From: Arenimonas composti TR7-09 = DSM 18010
GTDB lineage: Bacteria; Pseudomonadota; Gammaproteobacteria; Xanthomonadales; Xanthomonadaceae
Length of the DNA: 56,689 nucleotides
NCBI RefSeq assembly: GCF_000426365.1
Contig: NZ_AUFF01000013.1
Span: 1-56,689, forward strand
Direction: 5' to 3'
A program made the position numbers and the translations under genes. Of this stretch, positions 45,474-54,301 are shown piece by piece (position 1 is the first letter of the stretch; every line of letters begins with the position of its first letter). Under the pieces are notes generated by a model. The model saw nothing but the letters and a program-made list of their open reading frames with translations, had not been told where the DNA came from and did no database searches.

Positions 45474-45824
45474 ATGCCACGCCAGCCGACCCCGCCGAAA
45501 GGCCGCGATTCCCGCGCCGCGATCCTCGCCGCCGTGCGCGCGGTGCCGGCCGGCGCGGTCGCCGGTTATGGCGAGATCGCCCGTCGCGCCGGCCTGCCCG
45601 GGCGTGCCCGCCTGGTCGCCCGCATCCTCGCCGAGGGCGGCGACCCCGGACTGCCCTGGCACCGCGTGCTGCGCAGCGACGGCCGCATCGCCTTTCCGCC
45701 CGGCAGCGAAGGCTATGACGAACAGGTGCAGCGGCTGCGCGCCGAGGGCGTGGCGGTCGAAGCGGGGAGGGTGCGGGGACAGCGCGCGGCGGCGACGCTC
45801 GACGAACTGCTCTGGAAGCCGTGA
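45474..45824 (+). CDS. Alkyltransferase-like protein (ATL)
   Basis: 116 aa, the C-terminal DNA-binding domain of O6-methylguanine-DNA methyltransferase alone. The active-site PCHR is replaced by PWHR (Trp62), the hallmark of ATL proteins. They bind O6-alkylguanine, flip it out and hand the lesion to nucleotide excision repair rather than repairing it themselves. Other motifs: VPAGAVAGYGEIARRAGLPG, RLVARIL and GRIAFPPGSEGYDEQVQRL. Confidence 0.92.
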   Translation: MPRQPTPPKGRDSRAAILAAVRAVPAGAVAGYGEIARRAGLPGRARLVARILAEGGDPGLPWHRVLRSDGRIAFPPGSEGYDEQVQRLRAEGVAVEAGRVRGQRAAATLDELLWKP

Positions 45825-45826
45825 GG

Positions 45827-45969
45827 ACAGAAACGAGAAACGAGGAACGAGAAACGAGTAGGAGCGGCTTCAGCCGCGATCGATCCAACGCGCGCAAGCG
45901 CGCGTCCGCGCCACAAGGCGCGGGCCTTCACTCGTTTCTCGTTCCTCGTTTCTCATTTCTCGCTTCTGT
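45827..45969. repeat. Heptamer-array inverted repeat (ACGAGAA) with enclosed REP
   Basis: Left arm 45827-45859 is made of 7 bp units (ACGAGAA ACGAGGA ACGAGAA ...); right arm 45930-45969 is the inverse with one extra unit. Between them lies a REP-like unit (45858-45881) and a GCGCGC-rich palindromic stretch. It starts directly after the ATL stop and ends before the rhomboid gene. Confidence 0.9.
45858..45881 (+). repeat. REP-like unit (GTAGGAGCGGCTTCAGCCGC type)
   Basis: One copy in the loop of the heptamer inverted repeat, same family as 44984-45008 and 46701-46736. Confidence 0.88.
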
Positions 45970-46017
45970 TCCCACGGCTTCGGGCAAACTATCCCGACCT
46001 CCCGCAAGGCCCCACCC

Positions 46018-46692
46018 ATGCCCCCGATCCCCCCGCTGACGATGAAACTGCTCTGGGCGGTCGCGGCGATGCTGATCCTGCCCTATGCGCTGCCGCCATC
46101 GATCCTGGTGCAGATGGTCATGTGGCCGCTCGGGGACTGGGTGTTCGGGGTCGACAGCGGCCAGGCGCTGCCGTCGTTCATGCCGTGGCAGCTGCTCACG
46201 CACGTGCTCTACAACCCCGGCGTCGGTGGCGTGCTGTTCGTCGGCCTGACCCTGTTCTTCTTCGGTTCCGCACTGGAAGCGACCTGGGGCGAACGGCGTT
46301 ACGGCCTGTTCCTGCTCGCGGTCGTGATCGGTGGCGGCATCATCGAGCTGCTGGTGCTGTCGATCTGCGTGCGCGCCGGCTGGACGCCGTTCCATCCGGT
46401 CACCGGTGCCAGCGCGGTGATGTACGGCATCCTGTTCGCCTGCGCGTATCTCGATCCGAACCGGCGCGTGATGCTGTTGATCCCGCCGATCCCGATGAAG
46501 ATGTGGGTGCTGGTCGCGGTGTTCACCGCGCTCGAACTGCTGTTCGGCATCTTCGGCTCGATCAACGGCGTCGCCCACGTCGGCTTCCTCGGCGGCATGC
46601 TCGCCGCGTGGCTGCACATCCGCTATTGGCGCGGCCAGCCGCCGTTCCGCCCGCGCGGCCCGAAGCGCCCGAACCTGCGCTCCGTGAACTGA
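46018..46692 (+). CDS. Rhomboid family intramembrane serine protease
   Basis: 224 aa, six transmembrane helices. The catalytic dyad is visible: Ser132 in GASAVMYG and His187 in GVAHVGFLGGMLAAW. The first-loop region has PWQLLTHVLYNPG and the second segment FFFGSALEATWGERRY carries the conserved E-x-x-W-G pattern. It cleaves transmembrane helices of unknown substrates. An ATG at 46042 is an alternative start. Confidence 0.9.
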   Translation: MPPIPPLTMKLLWAVAAMLILPYALPPSILVQMVMWPLGDWVFGVDSGQALPSFMPWQLLTHVLYNPGVGGVLFVGLTLFFFGSALEATWGERRYGLFLLAVVIGGGIIELLVLSICVRAGWTPFHPVTGASAVMYGILFACAYLDPNRRVMLLIPPIPMKMWVLVAVFTALELLFGIFGSINGVAHVGFLGGMLAAWLHIRYWRGQPPFRPRGPKRPNLRSVN

Positions 46693-46700
46693 TCGAGATC

Positions 46701-46736
46701 GTAGGAGCGGCTTGTAGGAGCGGCTTCAGCCGCGAT
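46701..46736 (+). repeat. REP-like units, one partial and one complete
   Basis: A truncated copy (GTAGGAGCGGCTT, 46701-46713) is followed directly by a full copy (46714-46736). They sit in the 46 bp between the rhomboid stop and the rapA stop, which converge. Confidence 0.9.
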
Positions 46737-46738
46737 CC

Positions 46739-49633
46739 CTACCTCCTGAACTGCAGGAAATCCGGACTCGCCACCAGCCGCAACGCATCCAGCCGCGGCC
46801 GCGCCGTCGGAATCGCCGCGAGCACGGCCTCGCGCTCGGCCTCGAGCGCGGCGATCTCCTCGGTGCGCACGCCCGGATTGACGCGGGCGAGGGCGCGCAG
46901 GCGGGCGACGCCCGCGTCGAGCGCCGTGCGCGCGGCCGCCAGCGCGGTGTCGATGCGCGCGGCCGCGGCTTCGGCGGCAGCGGCGCGGGCCGCCTCGAGC
47001 ATCGGCGGCACCAGCGCCGCGAGCACCTTGCGCTGCGGGCCGAGGTCGAACACGCGGTCGCCGGCGCGGTGGCGTGCGCGTTCGCCGGGCGCGAAGTCGG
47101 GGCGGCGCTGCAGCTTCGTGTCGATCGCGACCGCGACCGGCGCCGGCGGCAGCCAGCGGGCGATGTCCAGCCCCGGCGGGGCGACGCATTCGAGCACGTG
47201 TAGCGCTTCCAGGATCACCGTGCGCGGCGGCAGCGCGTCGTCGACCAGCAGGGCGGCATTGCCGGTCTCGCCCGACAGCAGCAGGTCGAGCGCCGACAGC
47301 AGCAGCGGGTGGTCGTCGCGCAGGTAGAGCAGGTCGTCGCGGGACAGCGCGAGTTCGCGCTGCAGGGTGGCCTGGCGAGGCCCGGACTTGAGTTCCTCGA
47401 AGCCGTCGACGGTCAGGTGCTCGGGATCCAGCAGCCACATCCCCGAAGACAGCGGCTCGTGGTGCACGCCGAAGGCCTCGAGCAGGCGCAGCGGGAAGTC
47501 GTCCATCGCCGCATGCGCATCGTCGTCGCGCAGCGCCCGCAGCAGGGCGTCGTCGCCGGCGCGGCGGCTGCCGAGTTCGAGCAGGCGGTCGCGGCCCTCG
47601 GCGATGATCCGCGCCAGTTCGGCGTGCTTCGCGCGGCTGCGCGCGATCAGTTCCGACAGCGCCGGTTCGCGCGCCTCGGCATCGGTCGCGGCCAGCTGCA
47701 GCAGTTCGGCGGCGAACGCGCGCAGCAGCTCGCGGCCGTCGGCGAGCACGTTGCGGAACGCGTCCAGGCCTTCGTGCAGCCAGCGCAGCAGCACTTCCTG
47801 GGCGCTGCCCTCGACCGCGGCCACATGCAGGTGCACATCGCCGCGCTGGCCGATGCGGTCGAGGCGGCCGATGCGCTGTTCCAACATGTCCGGATGCAGC
47901 GGCAGGTCCCAGAAGATCAGGTGCTGGGCGAACTGGAAGTTGCGGCCCTCGGCGCCGATCTCGCTGGCGACCAGCAGGCGCGCGCCTTCCGGATCGGCGA
48001 AGTAGGCGGCGTTGCGGTCGCGCTGCAGCAGGTTCATGTCTTCGTGGAAGCGGGCGACGGCGATGCCGCTGCGCAGGCGCAGGGCTTCCTCGAGGGCCTG
48101 CACCTTGGCGCGCGAGCGGCACAGCAGCAGCGCCTTCGCCGGGGCGATGGCCTCGAGCAGGGCCAGCAGCCAGTCGGTGCGCGGATCGCGGGCGAAGTCG
48201 TGCGCCGGTTCGTCGTCGGTCTCGCCGGTGTCGTGCGCGAACTCGGCGCGCAGGCGGCCGAGCACGGTCGGGTCCTCCGGCGCCGGCAGCGACTGCAGGT
48301 CGACGAGTCGGCGCGGGAAGCCGCCGACCCCGGCGAGGGCGCCGTCGTCGTCGCCGGTGGCGCGGCGGTTGCGCACCATCACCCGGCCGGTGCCGTGGCG
48401 GTCGACGAGGTCGGCGAGCAGCGCCTCGCGCGCGCTGCGGTCGCGGACGTCGTCGTCGGCGCCGTCGCCGCCGGCGATGTGCACGAGCCGCTGCGCCAGC
48501 GTCTCGCCGTCGTCGCCGAACAGGGCCGCCAGGTCCTGCACGTCCTGCGCGGTCAGCGCTTCGCCGCCGGCGAGCCGCCCGGCCAGCGCCGACAGTTCGA
48601 CATAGCGGGCGGACTCGGCGCGGAAGGCCTCGAGATCGGTGTAGCGCGCCGGGTCGAGCAGGCGCAGGCGGGCGAAATGGCCGCCGAGGCCGAGCTGTTC
48701 CGGGGTCGCGGTCAGCAGCAGCAGGCCCGGCGTGCGCCGGCTCAGCGCCTCGACCAGGGCATAACCCGGACTGACGAATTCCGGCGTCCACACCAGGTGG
48801 TGCGCCTCGTCGACCAGCAGCAGGTCCCAGCCGGCGGCCAGCGCCTGCTTCGCGCGCTTGTCGTGCGAGGCCAGCCAGTCGACCGAGGCGATCACGCACT
48901 GGTCGTCCTCGAACGGGTTGGCTTTCGGCTCGGTGAGTTCCAGCGACTCGCAGCGCTCCTCGTCGAAGATCGCGAACGCCAGGTTGAAGCGACGCAGCAG
49001 CTCGACGAACCACTGGTTGACCAGCGATTCCGGCACCAGCACCAGCACCCGCCGCGCGCGGCCGCTGGCGAGTTGCTGGGCGGCGATCAGGCAGGCCTCG
49101 ATCGTCTTGCCCAGGCCCACCTCGTCGGCGAGCAGCAGCCGCGGCGGCCGCCGTTCGGCCGCCATCGCCGCGACCCGCAGCTGGTGCGGGATCAGGTCGA
49201 TGCGGGCGCCGAGCACGCCCCAGCCCGGATGCGCGCGCGCGTCGGCGCGGCGCTGCAGGCACTCGCGGCGGAATTCGAACTGGTCGTTGCGGTCGACGCG
49301 GCCCGACAGCAGCCGCGAATCGGCCTGCGACACCGGCTGCTCGGCATCCAGCTCGCCTTCGGCGTGCACGCGGCCGCCGGCGTGGTAGTGGATCAGCGTC
49401 TCGCGCAGTTCGGCCTGCTCGACGACGAGCTCCTCGCCGCCGATGCGCACGCGCTCGCCGGGGCGGAACACCGCCCGCAGCAGCGGCGCCGAGCCGAGCG
49501 CGTACATGCGCACGACGCCGCTGCCGGTGAAGACGATCTGCACCTGGCGGCCCGCGAGCCGCAACACCGTGCCCAAGCCGAGTTCGGGCTCGGCGCTGGA
49601 GAACCAGCGCTGGCCGGGAGCGAACGCGTTCAT
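46739..49633 (-). CDS. rapA: RNA polymerase-associated ATPase RapA
   Basis: 964 aa Swi2/Snf2 translocase that recycles RNA polymerase. N-terminal Tudor-like modules (APGQRWFSSAEPELGLGTVL), helicase domain 1 with RLLLADEVGLGKTIEACLIA and LLLVDEAHHLVW, domain 2 with LVASEIGAEGRNFQFAQHLI and MLEQRIGRLDRIGQRGDVHL, then the RapA C-terminal domain. The ATG at 49633 begins the Tudor region. It starts 1 bp after the stop of the M13-like gene on the same strand. Confidence 0.95.
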   Translation of the reverse strand: MNAFAPGQRWFSSAEPELGLGTVLRLAGRQVQIVFTGSGVVRMYALGSAPLLRAVFRPGERVRIGGEELVVEQAELRETLIHYHAGGRVHAEGELDAEQPVSQADSRLLSGRVDRNDQFEFRRECLQRRADARAHPGWGVLGARIDLIPHQLRVAAMAAERRPPRLLLADEVGLGKTIEACLIAAQQLASGRARRVLVLVPESLVNQWFVELLRRFNLAFAIFDEERCESLELTEPKANPFEDDQCVIASVDWLASHDKRAKQALAAGWDLLLVDEAHHLVWTPEFVSPGYALVEALSRRTPGLLLLTATPEQLGLGGHFARLRLLDPARYTDLEAFRAESARYVELSALAGRLAGGEALTAQDVQDLAALFGDDGETLAQRLVHIAGGDGADDDVRDRSAREALLADLVDRHGTGRVMVRNRRATGDDDGALAGVGGFPRRLVDLQSLPAPEDPTVLGRLRAEFAHDTGETDDEPAHDFARDPRTDWLLALLEAIAPAKALLLCRSRAKVQALEEALRLRSGIAVARFHEDMNLLQRDRNAAYFADPEGARLLVASEIGAEGRNFQFAQHLIFWDLPLHPDMLEQRIGRLDRIGQRGDVHLHVAAVEGSAQEVLLRWLHEGLDAFRNVLADGRELLRAFAAELLQLAATDAEAREPALSELIARSRAKHAELARIIAEGRDRLLELGSRRAGDDALLRALRDDDAHAAMDDFPLRLLEAFGVHHEPLSSGMWLLDPEHLTVDGFEELKSGPRQATLQRELALSRDDLLYLRDDHPLLLSALDLLLSGETGNAALLVDDALPPRTVILEALHVLECVAPPGLDIARWLPPAPVAVAIDTKLQRRPDFAPGERARHRAGDRVFDLGPQRKVLAALVPPMLEAARAAAAEAAAARIDTALAAARTALDAGVARLRALARVNPGVRTEEIAALEAEREAVLAAIPTARPRLDALRLVASPDFLQFRR

Positions 49634-49634
49634 C

Positions 49635-51521
49635 TCAGCGCCACAGCGCGACCTGTTGCGCCGGCGGCCGCACCATCGCCTGGCCGGCCCTGCAGCCATA
49701 GGCCTCGGCGAAGGCGGGCAGGTTCGACAGCGGCCCGTTGACCCGCCACTTCGGCGGCGCGTGGTCGGTCGTGGCCTGGGCGCGGGCGAGCGCGGTCGGC
49801 TCGTCCTGGCGCGCCCAGATCGCCGCCCAGCCGGCGAAGAACGCCTGTGCGTCGGCCGGGCTCACCGGCCCCTGCGCGTTCAGCGCCGCCCAGGCGATCT
49901 CGACGCCGGCGAGGTCGGCCTGGTTCTGCACGAAGCTGCGGGTGGCATTGACCTTGGTCGCGCCGCCGGCGGCGGAATAGGCGCCGTACTGCGCCAGCAG
50001 CGGGGTGACGCGCTGGTTCCAGGCGGCGGCATCGGCGCCTTCGAAGCCGGTGAGGCCGATCATCATCTGCTGCGCGATCAGCGCACCGAGACCGCCGTAG
50101 CCGGCGGCATTGCCGCTGTCGTCGAGCAGCGGCGTCTGCAGCGCGGCGGCGGTAACGACCAGGCGGTTCTCGGCCGGCATCAGCGCCACCAGCGGCTGCC
50201 ACTGTTCGGCCGGCCACGCGAACTGCGCGCGCACCGGCGCGTACTTCATCAGCCAGCGGCGCAGGTGCAGCACGTTGCCGACGAAGTCGTCGCGCTCGAA
50301 CTTCAGCTCGGCGAACACGTTCTGCGGCAGGTCGCGGCCGACCTGGATGTTCATCGTGCGCAGGCGCTCGGCAGCGCGGGCGCGGCCTTCCTCGCTGAGC
50401 CACGTCGCATTGCCGACCGCGGCGACGGCGGCGGTGCGCACCGCCTCGGCGATCTCGCGGCCGCGCTGCTGGCGCGGCAGCGGCAGGAAGCGTTCGACGT
50501 ACACGGCGTCGAGCAGCTCCGGCACATGCGCCTCGAGCAACTGGCGCGCACGCACGACCCGCGGCGTCGACTGGTCCTGGCCCGAGAGCTGGGCGTCGTA
50601 GAGCTGCAGCCACGGCTCGCGGAAACCGCGGCCGAGCGCCGGCGCCAGGTCGCGGGCGATCTGCGCCCGCAGGTACACCTTCCACTGTTCCGGCGGCAGC
50701 GTCTTGATCAGGCGGTCGACCGTGGTCAGGAAGGCCGGACCGGCGATCGCCACGTAGTCGGCACGCAGCCCGTGCGCCTGCAGCAGCGCGCGCAGGTCGA
50801 AACCGCCGGCGACCTTCTGCGCCTCGTCGATCGCCAGGATCTGGAACGGGGTGCCGGTCGCGGTGGCCTGCGCCAGCTGCAGCTCGATGGTCGCCACCTG
50901 CGCGGTCTGCGCCGGCAACTGCGCCTCCGGCGCGCCGAGCTGGCGCAGCCAGGCGCCGAGCGCCTGCCCGTACTGCTGGCGGATCGTCGCCGCCTCGGCG
51001 TCGGCGGCCGTGTAGAAGGCGGCATCCGGCAGGCCGATGCCGCCGGGCGCCAGCTGCGCGTAGGGGCGGCCAGTGACGTCGCGCAGCACCTTCACGTCGA
51101 CCAGCACCGGGAAGCCGGCAGCGTGCAGCGCGGCGATCGCCGGGCCGATGTCGCGGGTGCGGCGGATGCGGTCGACGATCGCCAGCAACGGCTGCAGCGG
51201 CTTGATCCCGGCGGCCTCGATCGCCGCCTCGTCCTGGGCGCTGGCGAAGAAATCCGCCAGTTCCGCCCCCACCGCCGCACCTTCCGGCGCCGTCGTGCCG
51301 TTGAGGATCTGGTCCCGCTGCGCCATCCCGGCCGCATTCAGCTGGTTCCAGCGGCTGTAGCGCTCGGTCCCCGCCGGCAGCGGATTCGCCGCCAGCCAGC
51401 CCGCATTGACGTGACCGTAGAAGTCCGTGCACGCCGCCGGCGGCGCCGGCGCCCGCTGCGCCGCGACGGCACCGGTGGCGAGGGTCAGGAGCAGGGCGGC
51501 AGCGAGGCGGGCTTTGGGCAT
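49635..51521 (-). CDS. M13-family metallopeptidase homologue lacking the zinc site (pseudo-enzyme)
   Basis: 628 aa with a signal peptide (LAAALLLTLATGAVAAQ). The overall M13 (neprilysin/PepO) layout is clear: CTDFYGHVNAGWLAANPLP at the N terminus, MPAENRLVVTAAALQTPLLD, and the C-terminal LPAFAEAYGCRAGQAMV. Where active relatives have HExxH after YGGIGAVIG, this protein has YGGLGALIAQQMMIG (codons 50058-50072), so both histidines and the glutamate are lost. The third ligand block GENIADLGG reads VQNQADLAG, so its glutamate is lost as well. The frame is intact and well kept. It probably acts as a binding or regulatory paralogue of the active peptidase at 52217. Confidence 0.9.
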   Translation of the reverse strand: MPKARLAAALLLTLATGAVAAQRAPAPPAACTDFYGHVNAGWLAANPLPAGTERYSRWNQLNAAGMAQRDQILNGTTAPEGAAVGAELADFFASAQDEAAIEAAGIKPLQPLLAIVDRIRRTRDIGPAIAALHAAGFPVLVDVKVLRDVTGRPYAQLAPGGIGLPDAAFYTAADAEAATIRQQYGQALGAWLRQLGAPEAQLPAQTAQVATIELQLAQATATGTPFQILAIDEAQKVAGGFDLRALLQAHGLRADYVAIAGPAFLTTVDRLIKTLPPEQWKVYLRAQIARDLAPALGRGFREPWLQLYDAQLSGQDQSTPRVVRARQLLEAHVPELLDAVYVERFLPLPRQQRGREIAEAVRTAAVAAVGNATWLSEEGRARAAERLRTMNIQVGRDLPQNVFAELKFERDDFVGNVLHLRRWLMKYAPVRAQFAWPAEQWQPLVALMPAENRLVVTAAALQTPLLDDSGNAAGYGGLGALIAQQMMIGLTGFEGADAAAWNQRVTPLLAQYGAYSAAGGATKVNATRSFVQNQADLAGVEIAWAALNAQGPVSPADAQAFFAGWAAIWARQDEPTALARAQATTDHAPPKWRVNGPLSNLPAFAEAYGCRAGQAMVRPPAQQVALWR

Positions 51522-51575
51522 CGGGGGTCGGGACGGAGGCGGTGGGGTCGGGATTCTAGCCCTCCGGCGGTGAAG

Positions 51576-51609
51576 CGAGTAACGAGTGGAGAGCAACGAG
51601 TAACGAGTG
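51576..51609 (+). repeat. Heptamer array (ACGAGTA/ACGAGTG), copy A
   Basis: Five 7 bp units (CGAGTA ACGAGTG GAGAGCA ACGAGTA ACGAGTG, first unit partial). It matches 54417-54450 in direct and 52124-52157 in inverse orientation. Confidence 0.9.
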
Positions 51610-51649
51610 AAGGCGCCCGGGCGGGGCCCGGGAAGGGCAGGGCGGCGAT

Positions 51650-52000
51650 TCAGTCGCGCAGGCGGCGACGGTAGGTCGTCAGCAGACGACTGGTTTCGTC
51701 GACAAGGCCGAGGGCCGACGGCGTGCTCGCTTCATGCAGCCAACCCAGGCGAATGGCGAGGAGCAATTGGGTGTGAAGTTCGGCGAGCGAACCCTGCGCG
51801 ATCGCCAGGAAGTTCGCCTTGTCGCGCCGCGACTCCCGCGTCCAGCCTTCCGCGATGTTCGACACCACCGAAACCGCGGCGCGCGTCAACTGCGCGCGCA
51901 GGCCGTATCGCTCGAAAGGCGGGAGCGATGCCGCCAGCCGATAGCACGTTTCGGCCAGGTCGAAGGCCTTCTGCCAGATGATCGCGTCACGATAGTGCAT
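51650..52000 (-). CDS. Four-helix-bundle protein (23S rRNA IVP / S23 family)
   Basis: 116 aa from the ATG at 52000. The family pattern is complete: DAIIWQKAFDLAETCYRLAA, PFERYGLRAQLTRAAVSVVS, NIAEGWTRESRRDKANFLAI and AQGSLAELHTQLLLAIRLGW. IVP proteins are encoded in intervening sequences of 23S rRNA and as free-standing genes; their role is unknown. Here the gene is free-standing and bracketed by inverted heptamer arrays (51576-51609 and 52124-52157), suggesting it arrived as a discrete insert between the two M13 genes. Confidence 0.92.
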   Translation of the reverse strand: MHYRDAIIWQKAFDLAETCYRLAASLPPFERYGLRAQLTRAAVSVVSNIAEGWTRESRRDKANFLAIAQGSLAELHTQLLLAIRLGWLHEASTPSALGLVDETSRLLTTYRRRLRD

Positions 52001-52123
52001 GTGATCGACGATGCCGGAACCGCACAACGGCGCGAATGAGCAAGCCGCGCGCCGAATGGTACGAATTCCCCTCGACCCACCACGGCCCACAAGCCACGCC
52101 CCCGCTGGCGCAGCCAGCGAGCC

Positions 52124-52157
52124 CCCACTCGTTACTCGTTACTCTCCACTCGTTCCT
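52124..52157 (-). repeat. Heptamer array, copy B (inverse)
   Basis: It reads on the minus strand as GGAACGAGTGGAGAGTAACG and so on, the inverse of copy A, on the other side of the IVP gene. Confidence 0.9.
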
Positions 52158-52159
52158 CC

Positions 52160-52190
52160 AAAAAACAGCGGCCCGAGTCTCCCCGGGCCG
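52160..52190 (-). terminator. Rho-independent terminator of the M13 gene
   Basis: Stem CGGCCCG / CGGGCCG (52169-52175, 52184-52190). On the minus strand it is followed by CTGTTTTTT. It lies 27 bp after the stop of the active M13 peptidase. Confidence 0.88.
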
Positions 52191-52216
52191 CCGAAGAAGT
52201 CGAACGGAGCGACGAG

Positions 52217-54301
52217 TTACCAGATCCGCACCGCGCTCTCGCCGTCGCGCACCATCGCGCTGCCGGCCTCGCAGCCGAAGGCGGCGGCGAACTGCGGCAT
52301 GTTCGACGGGGCGCCGATCGCGCGGAAGTTGCCCGGGGCGTGCGGGTCGGTGACCAGGCGCACGCGCAGGTTCTCCGGCGCGTAGTTGCGGCGCCACACG
52401 GTGGCCCAGTTCAGGAAGAAGCGCTGGTCCGGGGTGTAGCCGTCGATCTCGCCGACACGCTTGTTCTCCAGCTCGCGCTGTAGGGCGTCGTAGGCGATCG
52501 CGAGGCCGCCGAGGTCGGCGATGTTCTCGCCGAGGGTCAGGTTGCCGTTGACCGGCAGGTCGTCGATCGAGCGGTACTCGTCGAACTGGCGCACGAGCTG
52601 GCCGGTGCGCTCCTTGAAGCCGGCGGCGTCGGCCTCGGTCCACCAGTTCACCATGTTGCCGGCGGCGTTGAAGCGGGCGCCCTGGTCGTCGTAGCCGTGC
52701 ATCATCTCGTGGCCGATCACCGCGCCGATGCCGCCGTAGTTCAGGGCGTCGTCGGCGTTCACGTCGAAGAACGGCGGCTGCAGGATCGCCGCCGGGAACA
52801 CGATCTCGTTGGCCAGCGGGTTGTAGTAGGCGTTGACCGTCTGCGGGCTCATGCCCCATTCGCTGCGGTCGACCGGCTTGCCGATCTTGGCGATGTTCCA
52901 GCGGTAGTTGAACTCGTTGGCGGCGATCACGTTCGCGAGATAGCTGGTGCGGCTGGTCTCGAGGCCGCTCCAGTCACGCCACTTGTCCGGGTAGCCGATC
53001 TTCGGGGTGAACGCGGCCCACTTCTCCAGCGCCTGGGCGCGGGTCTCGTCGCTCATCCACGCCAGGTTCTCGAGCCGCGCTTTCAGCGCCGCGCTGAGAT
53101 TGGCGACCAGCTGCTGCATGCGTTCCTTGGCTTCCGGCGAGAAGGCCACGCGCACGTATTCCTGGCCCAGCGCCTCGCCCATCTGGCCGTTGATGGTGTT
53201 GAGCACGCGCTTCCAGCGCGCCTGCAGTTCCTGCTGGCCGTTGAGGGTCTTGCCGTAGAACTCGAAGTTGGCCTGCACGAAGGCGCTCGACAGGAACGGC
53301 GCGGCGCCGTCGACGGTCTTGAAGCGCAGGTAGGCCTGCCAGGTCTCGACCGGCACGTCGGCCAGCATCGCGTTCACGGCCTGGTGGAACTGCGGCTGCG
53401 CCAGCGAGAACTTCGCCGGGGCCTCGAGGCCCTGCGACGCGAAGAAGTCGCTCCACGGGAAGTTCGGCGTCATCGCGTCGGCGTCGGCGACGCTCACCGG
53501 GTTGTAGTACAGGCCGATGTCGCGCGACAGCTCCTCGCTGGAGTTCGAGGCTTCGGCGAGGCGGGTCTCGAACGCCATCACCTGCTGCGCCTGCGCCGCG
53601 GCTTCCTCGGCGCTGCTGCCGGAGAGCTCGAGGATGCGGGCGATATGGGCGACGTAGGCCTCGCGGATCGCCGCCTTGTCGGCGTCGAAGTAGTAGCCCT
53701 TGTCGGGCAGGCCGAGGCCGGCCTGGGTGGCGTAGGCGATGTTCATCGACGAATCGGCGAAGTCGGCCTCGGCGCCGAAGCCGAACACGTAGCCGTTGCC
53801 CTTGGCGTACTGGCTGCGCAGGAAGCCGGCGATGGACTCCGCGCCGTCCAGGCTGGCGATCTCGTCGAGGATCGGCGACAGCGGGGCGATGCCGGCGGCC
53901 TCGATCGCCGCCTCGTCCATGCCGGTCGCCCAGACGTCGCCGATCAGCTTGGCGGTGCCGGTGGCGTCGCTGCGGGCGCCGAGCTGCTCGGCGAGCTGGT
54001 GCTGGATCTCCAGCGAACGCTCGGCCAGCGACTCGAAGCTGCCCCAGGTCGTGCGGTCGCCCGGCACCGGGTTGGCGGCCAGCCACTTGCCGTTGACGTG
54101 CGCGTTGAGGTCGGTGCAGACGTCGACGGACGGATCGACGTCGGCGGCACTGAAGGAAATGCTCGGGGTGGTCGCGGTGACCGTCGGCGCGGCATCGGCC
54201 GGCGCGGCGGCGACCGCGGCGGGATCTTCCTTGGCCGGGCAGCCGGTCAGGACGGCGGCGATCGCGACGGCGAGGCCGAGGGGCTTGAGGATTCGGTTCA
54301 C
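52217..54301 (-). CDS. M13 family zinc metallopeptidase, lipoprotein (PepO/neprilysin-like)
   Basis: 694 aa from a GTG at 54301 with GGAGTG upstream. A lipobox signal (LAVAIAAVLTGC) anchors it in the periplasm. The zinc site is complete: GHEMMHGYDD (codons for HEMMH at 52697-52711) and the third ligand in TLGENIADLGGLAIAYDAL; substrate-binding NEFNYRWN and NAYYNPLANEIVFPAAILQP are also present. It should cleave short oligopeptides. The downstream paralogue at 49635 lacks the zinc site; the two are separated by the IVP insert. Confidence 0.95.
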   Translation of the reverse strand: MNRILKPLGLAVAIAAVLTGCPAKEDPAAVAAAPADAAPTVTATTPSISFSAADVDPSVDVCTDLNAHVNGKWLAANPVPGDRTTWGSFESLAERSLEIQHQLAEQLGARSDATGTAKLIGDVWATGMDEAAIEAAGIAPLSPILDEIASLDGAESIAGFLRSQYAKGNGYVFGFGAEADFADSSMNIAYATQAGLGLPDKGYYFDADKAAIREAYVAHIARILELSGSSAEEAAAQAQQVMAFETRLAEASNSSEELSRDIGLYYNPVSVADADAMTPNFPWSDFFASQGLEAPAKFSLAQPQFHQAVNAMLADVPVETWQAYLRFKTVDGAAPFLSSAFVQANFEFYGKTLNGQQELQARWKRVLNTINGQMGEALGQEYVRVAFSPEAKERMQQLVANLSAALKARLENLAWMSDETRAQALEKWAAFTPKIGYPDKWRDWSGLETSRTSYLANVIAANEFNYRWNIAKIGKPVDRSEWGMSPQTVNAYYNPLANEIVFPAAILQPPFFDVNADDALNYGGIGAVIGHEMMHGYDDQGARFNAAGNMVNWWTEADAAGFKERTGQLVRQFDEYRSIDDLPVNGNLTLGENIADLGGLAIAYDALQRELENKRVGEIDGYTPDQRFFLNWATVWRRNYAPENLRVRLVTDPHAPGNFRAIGAPSNMPQFAAAFGCEAGSAMVRDGESAVRIW

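Noticed and set aside
45474-45824. Active O6-methylguanine methyltransferase
   Set aside because: The acceptor cysteine is replaced by tryptophan (PWHR), which defines the non-transferring ATL group.
47309-51674. Long plus-strand frames opposite rapA and the M13 homologue
   Set aside because: RapA and M13 motifs on the minus strand explain the sequence; the plus-strand products match no protein pattern.
51650-52000. Four-helix-bundle gene as a toxin-antitoxin component or as part of a split 23S rRNA
   Set aside because: There is no partner gene and no rRNA sequence nearby; it is a free-standing IVP-family gene.
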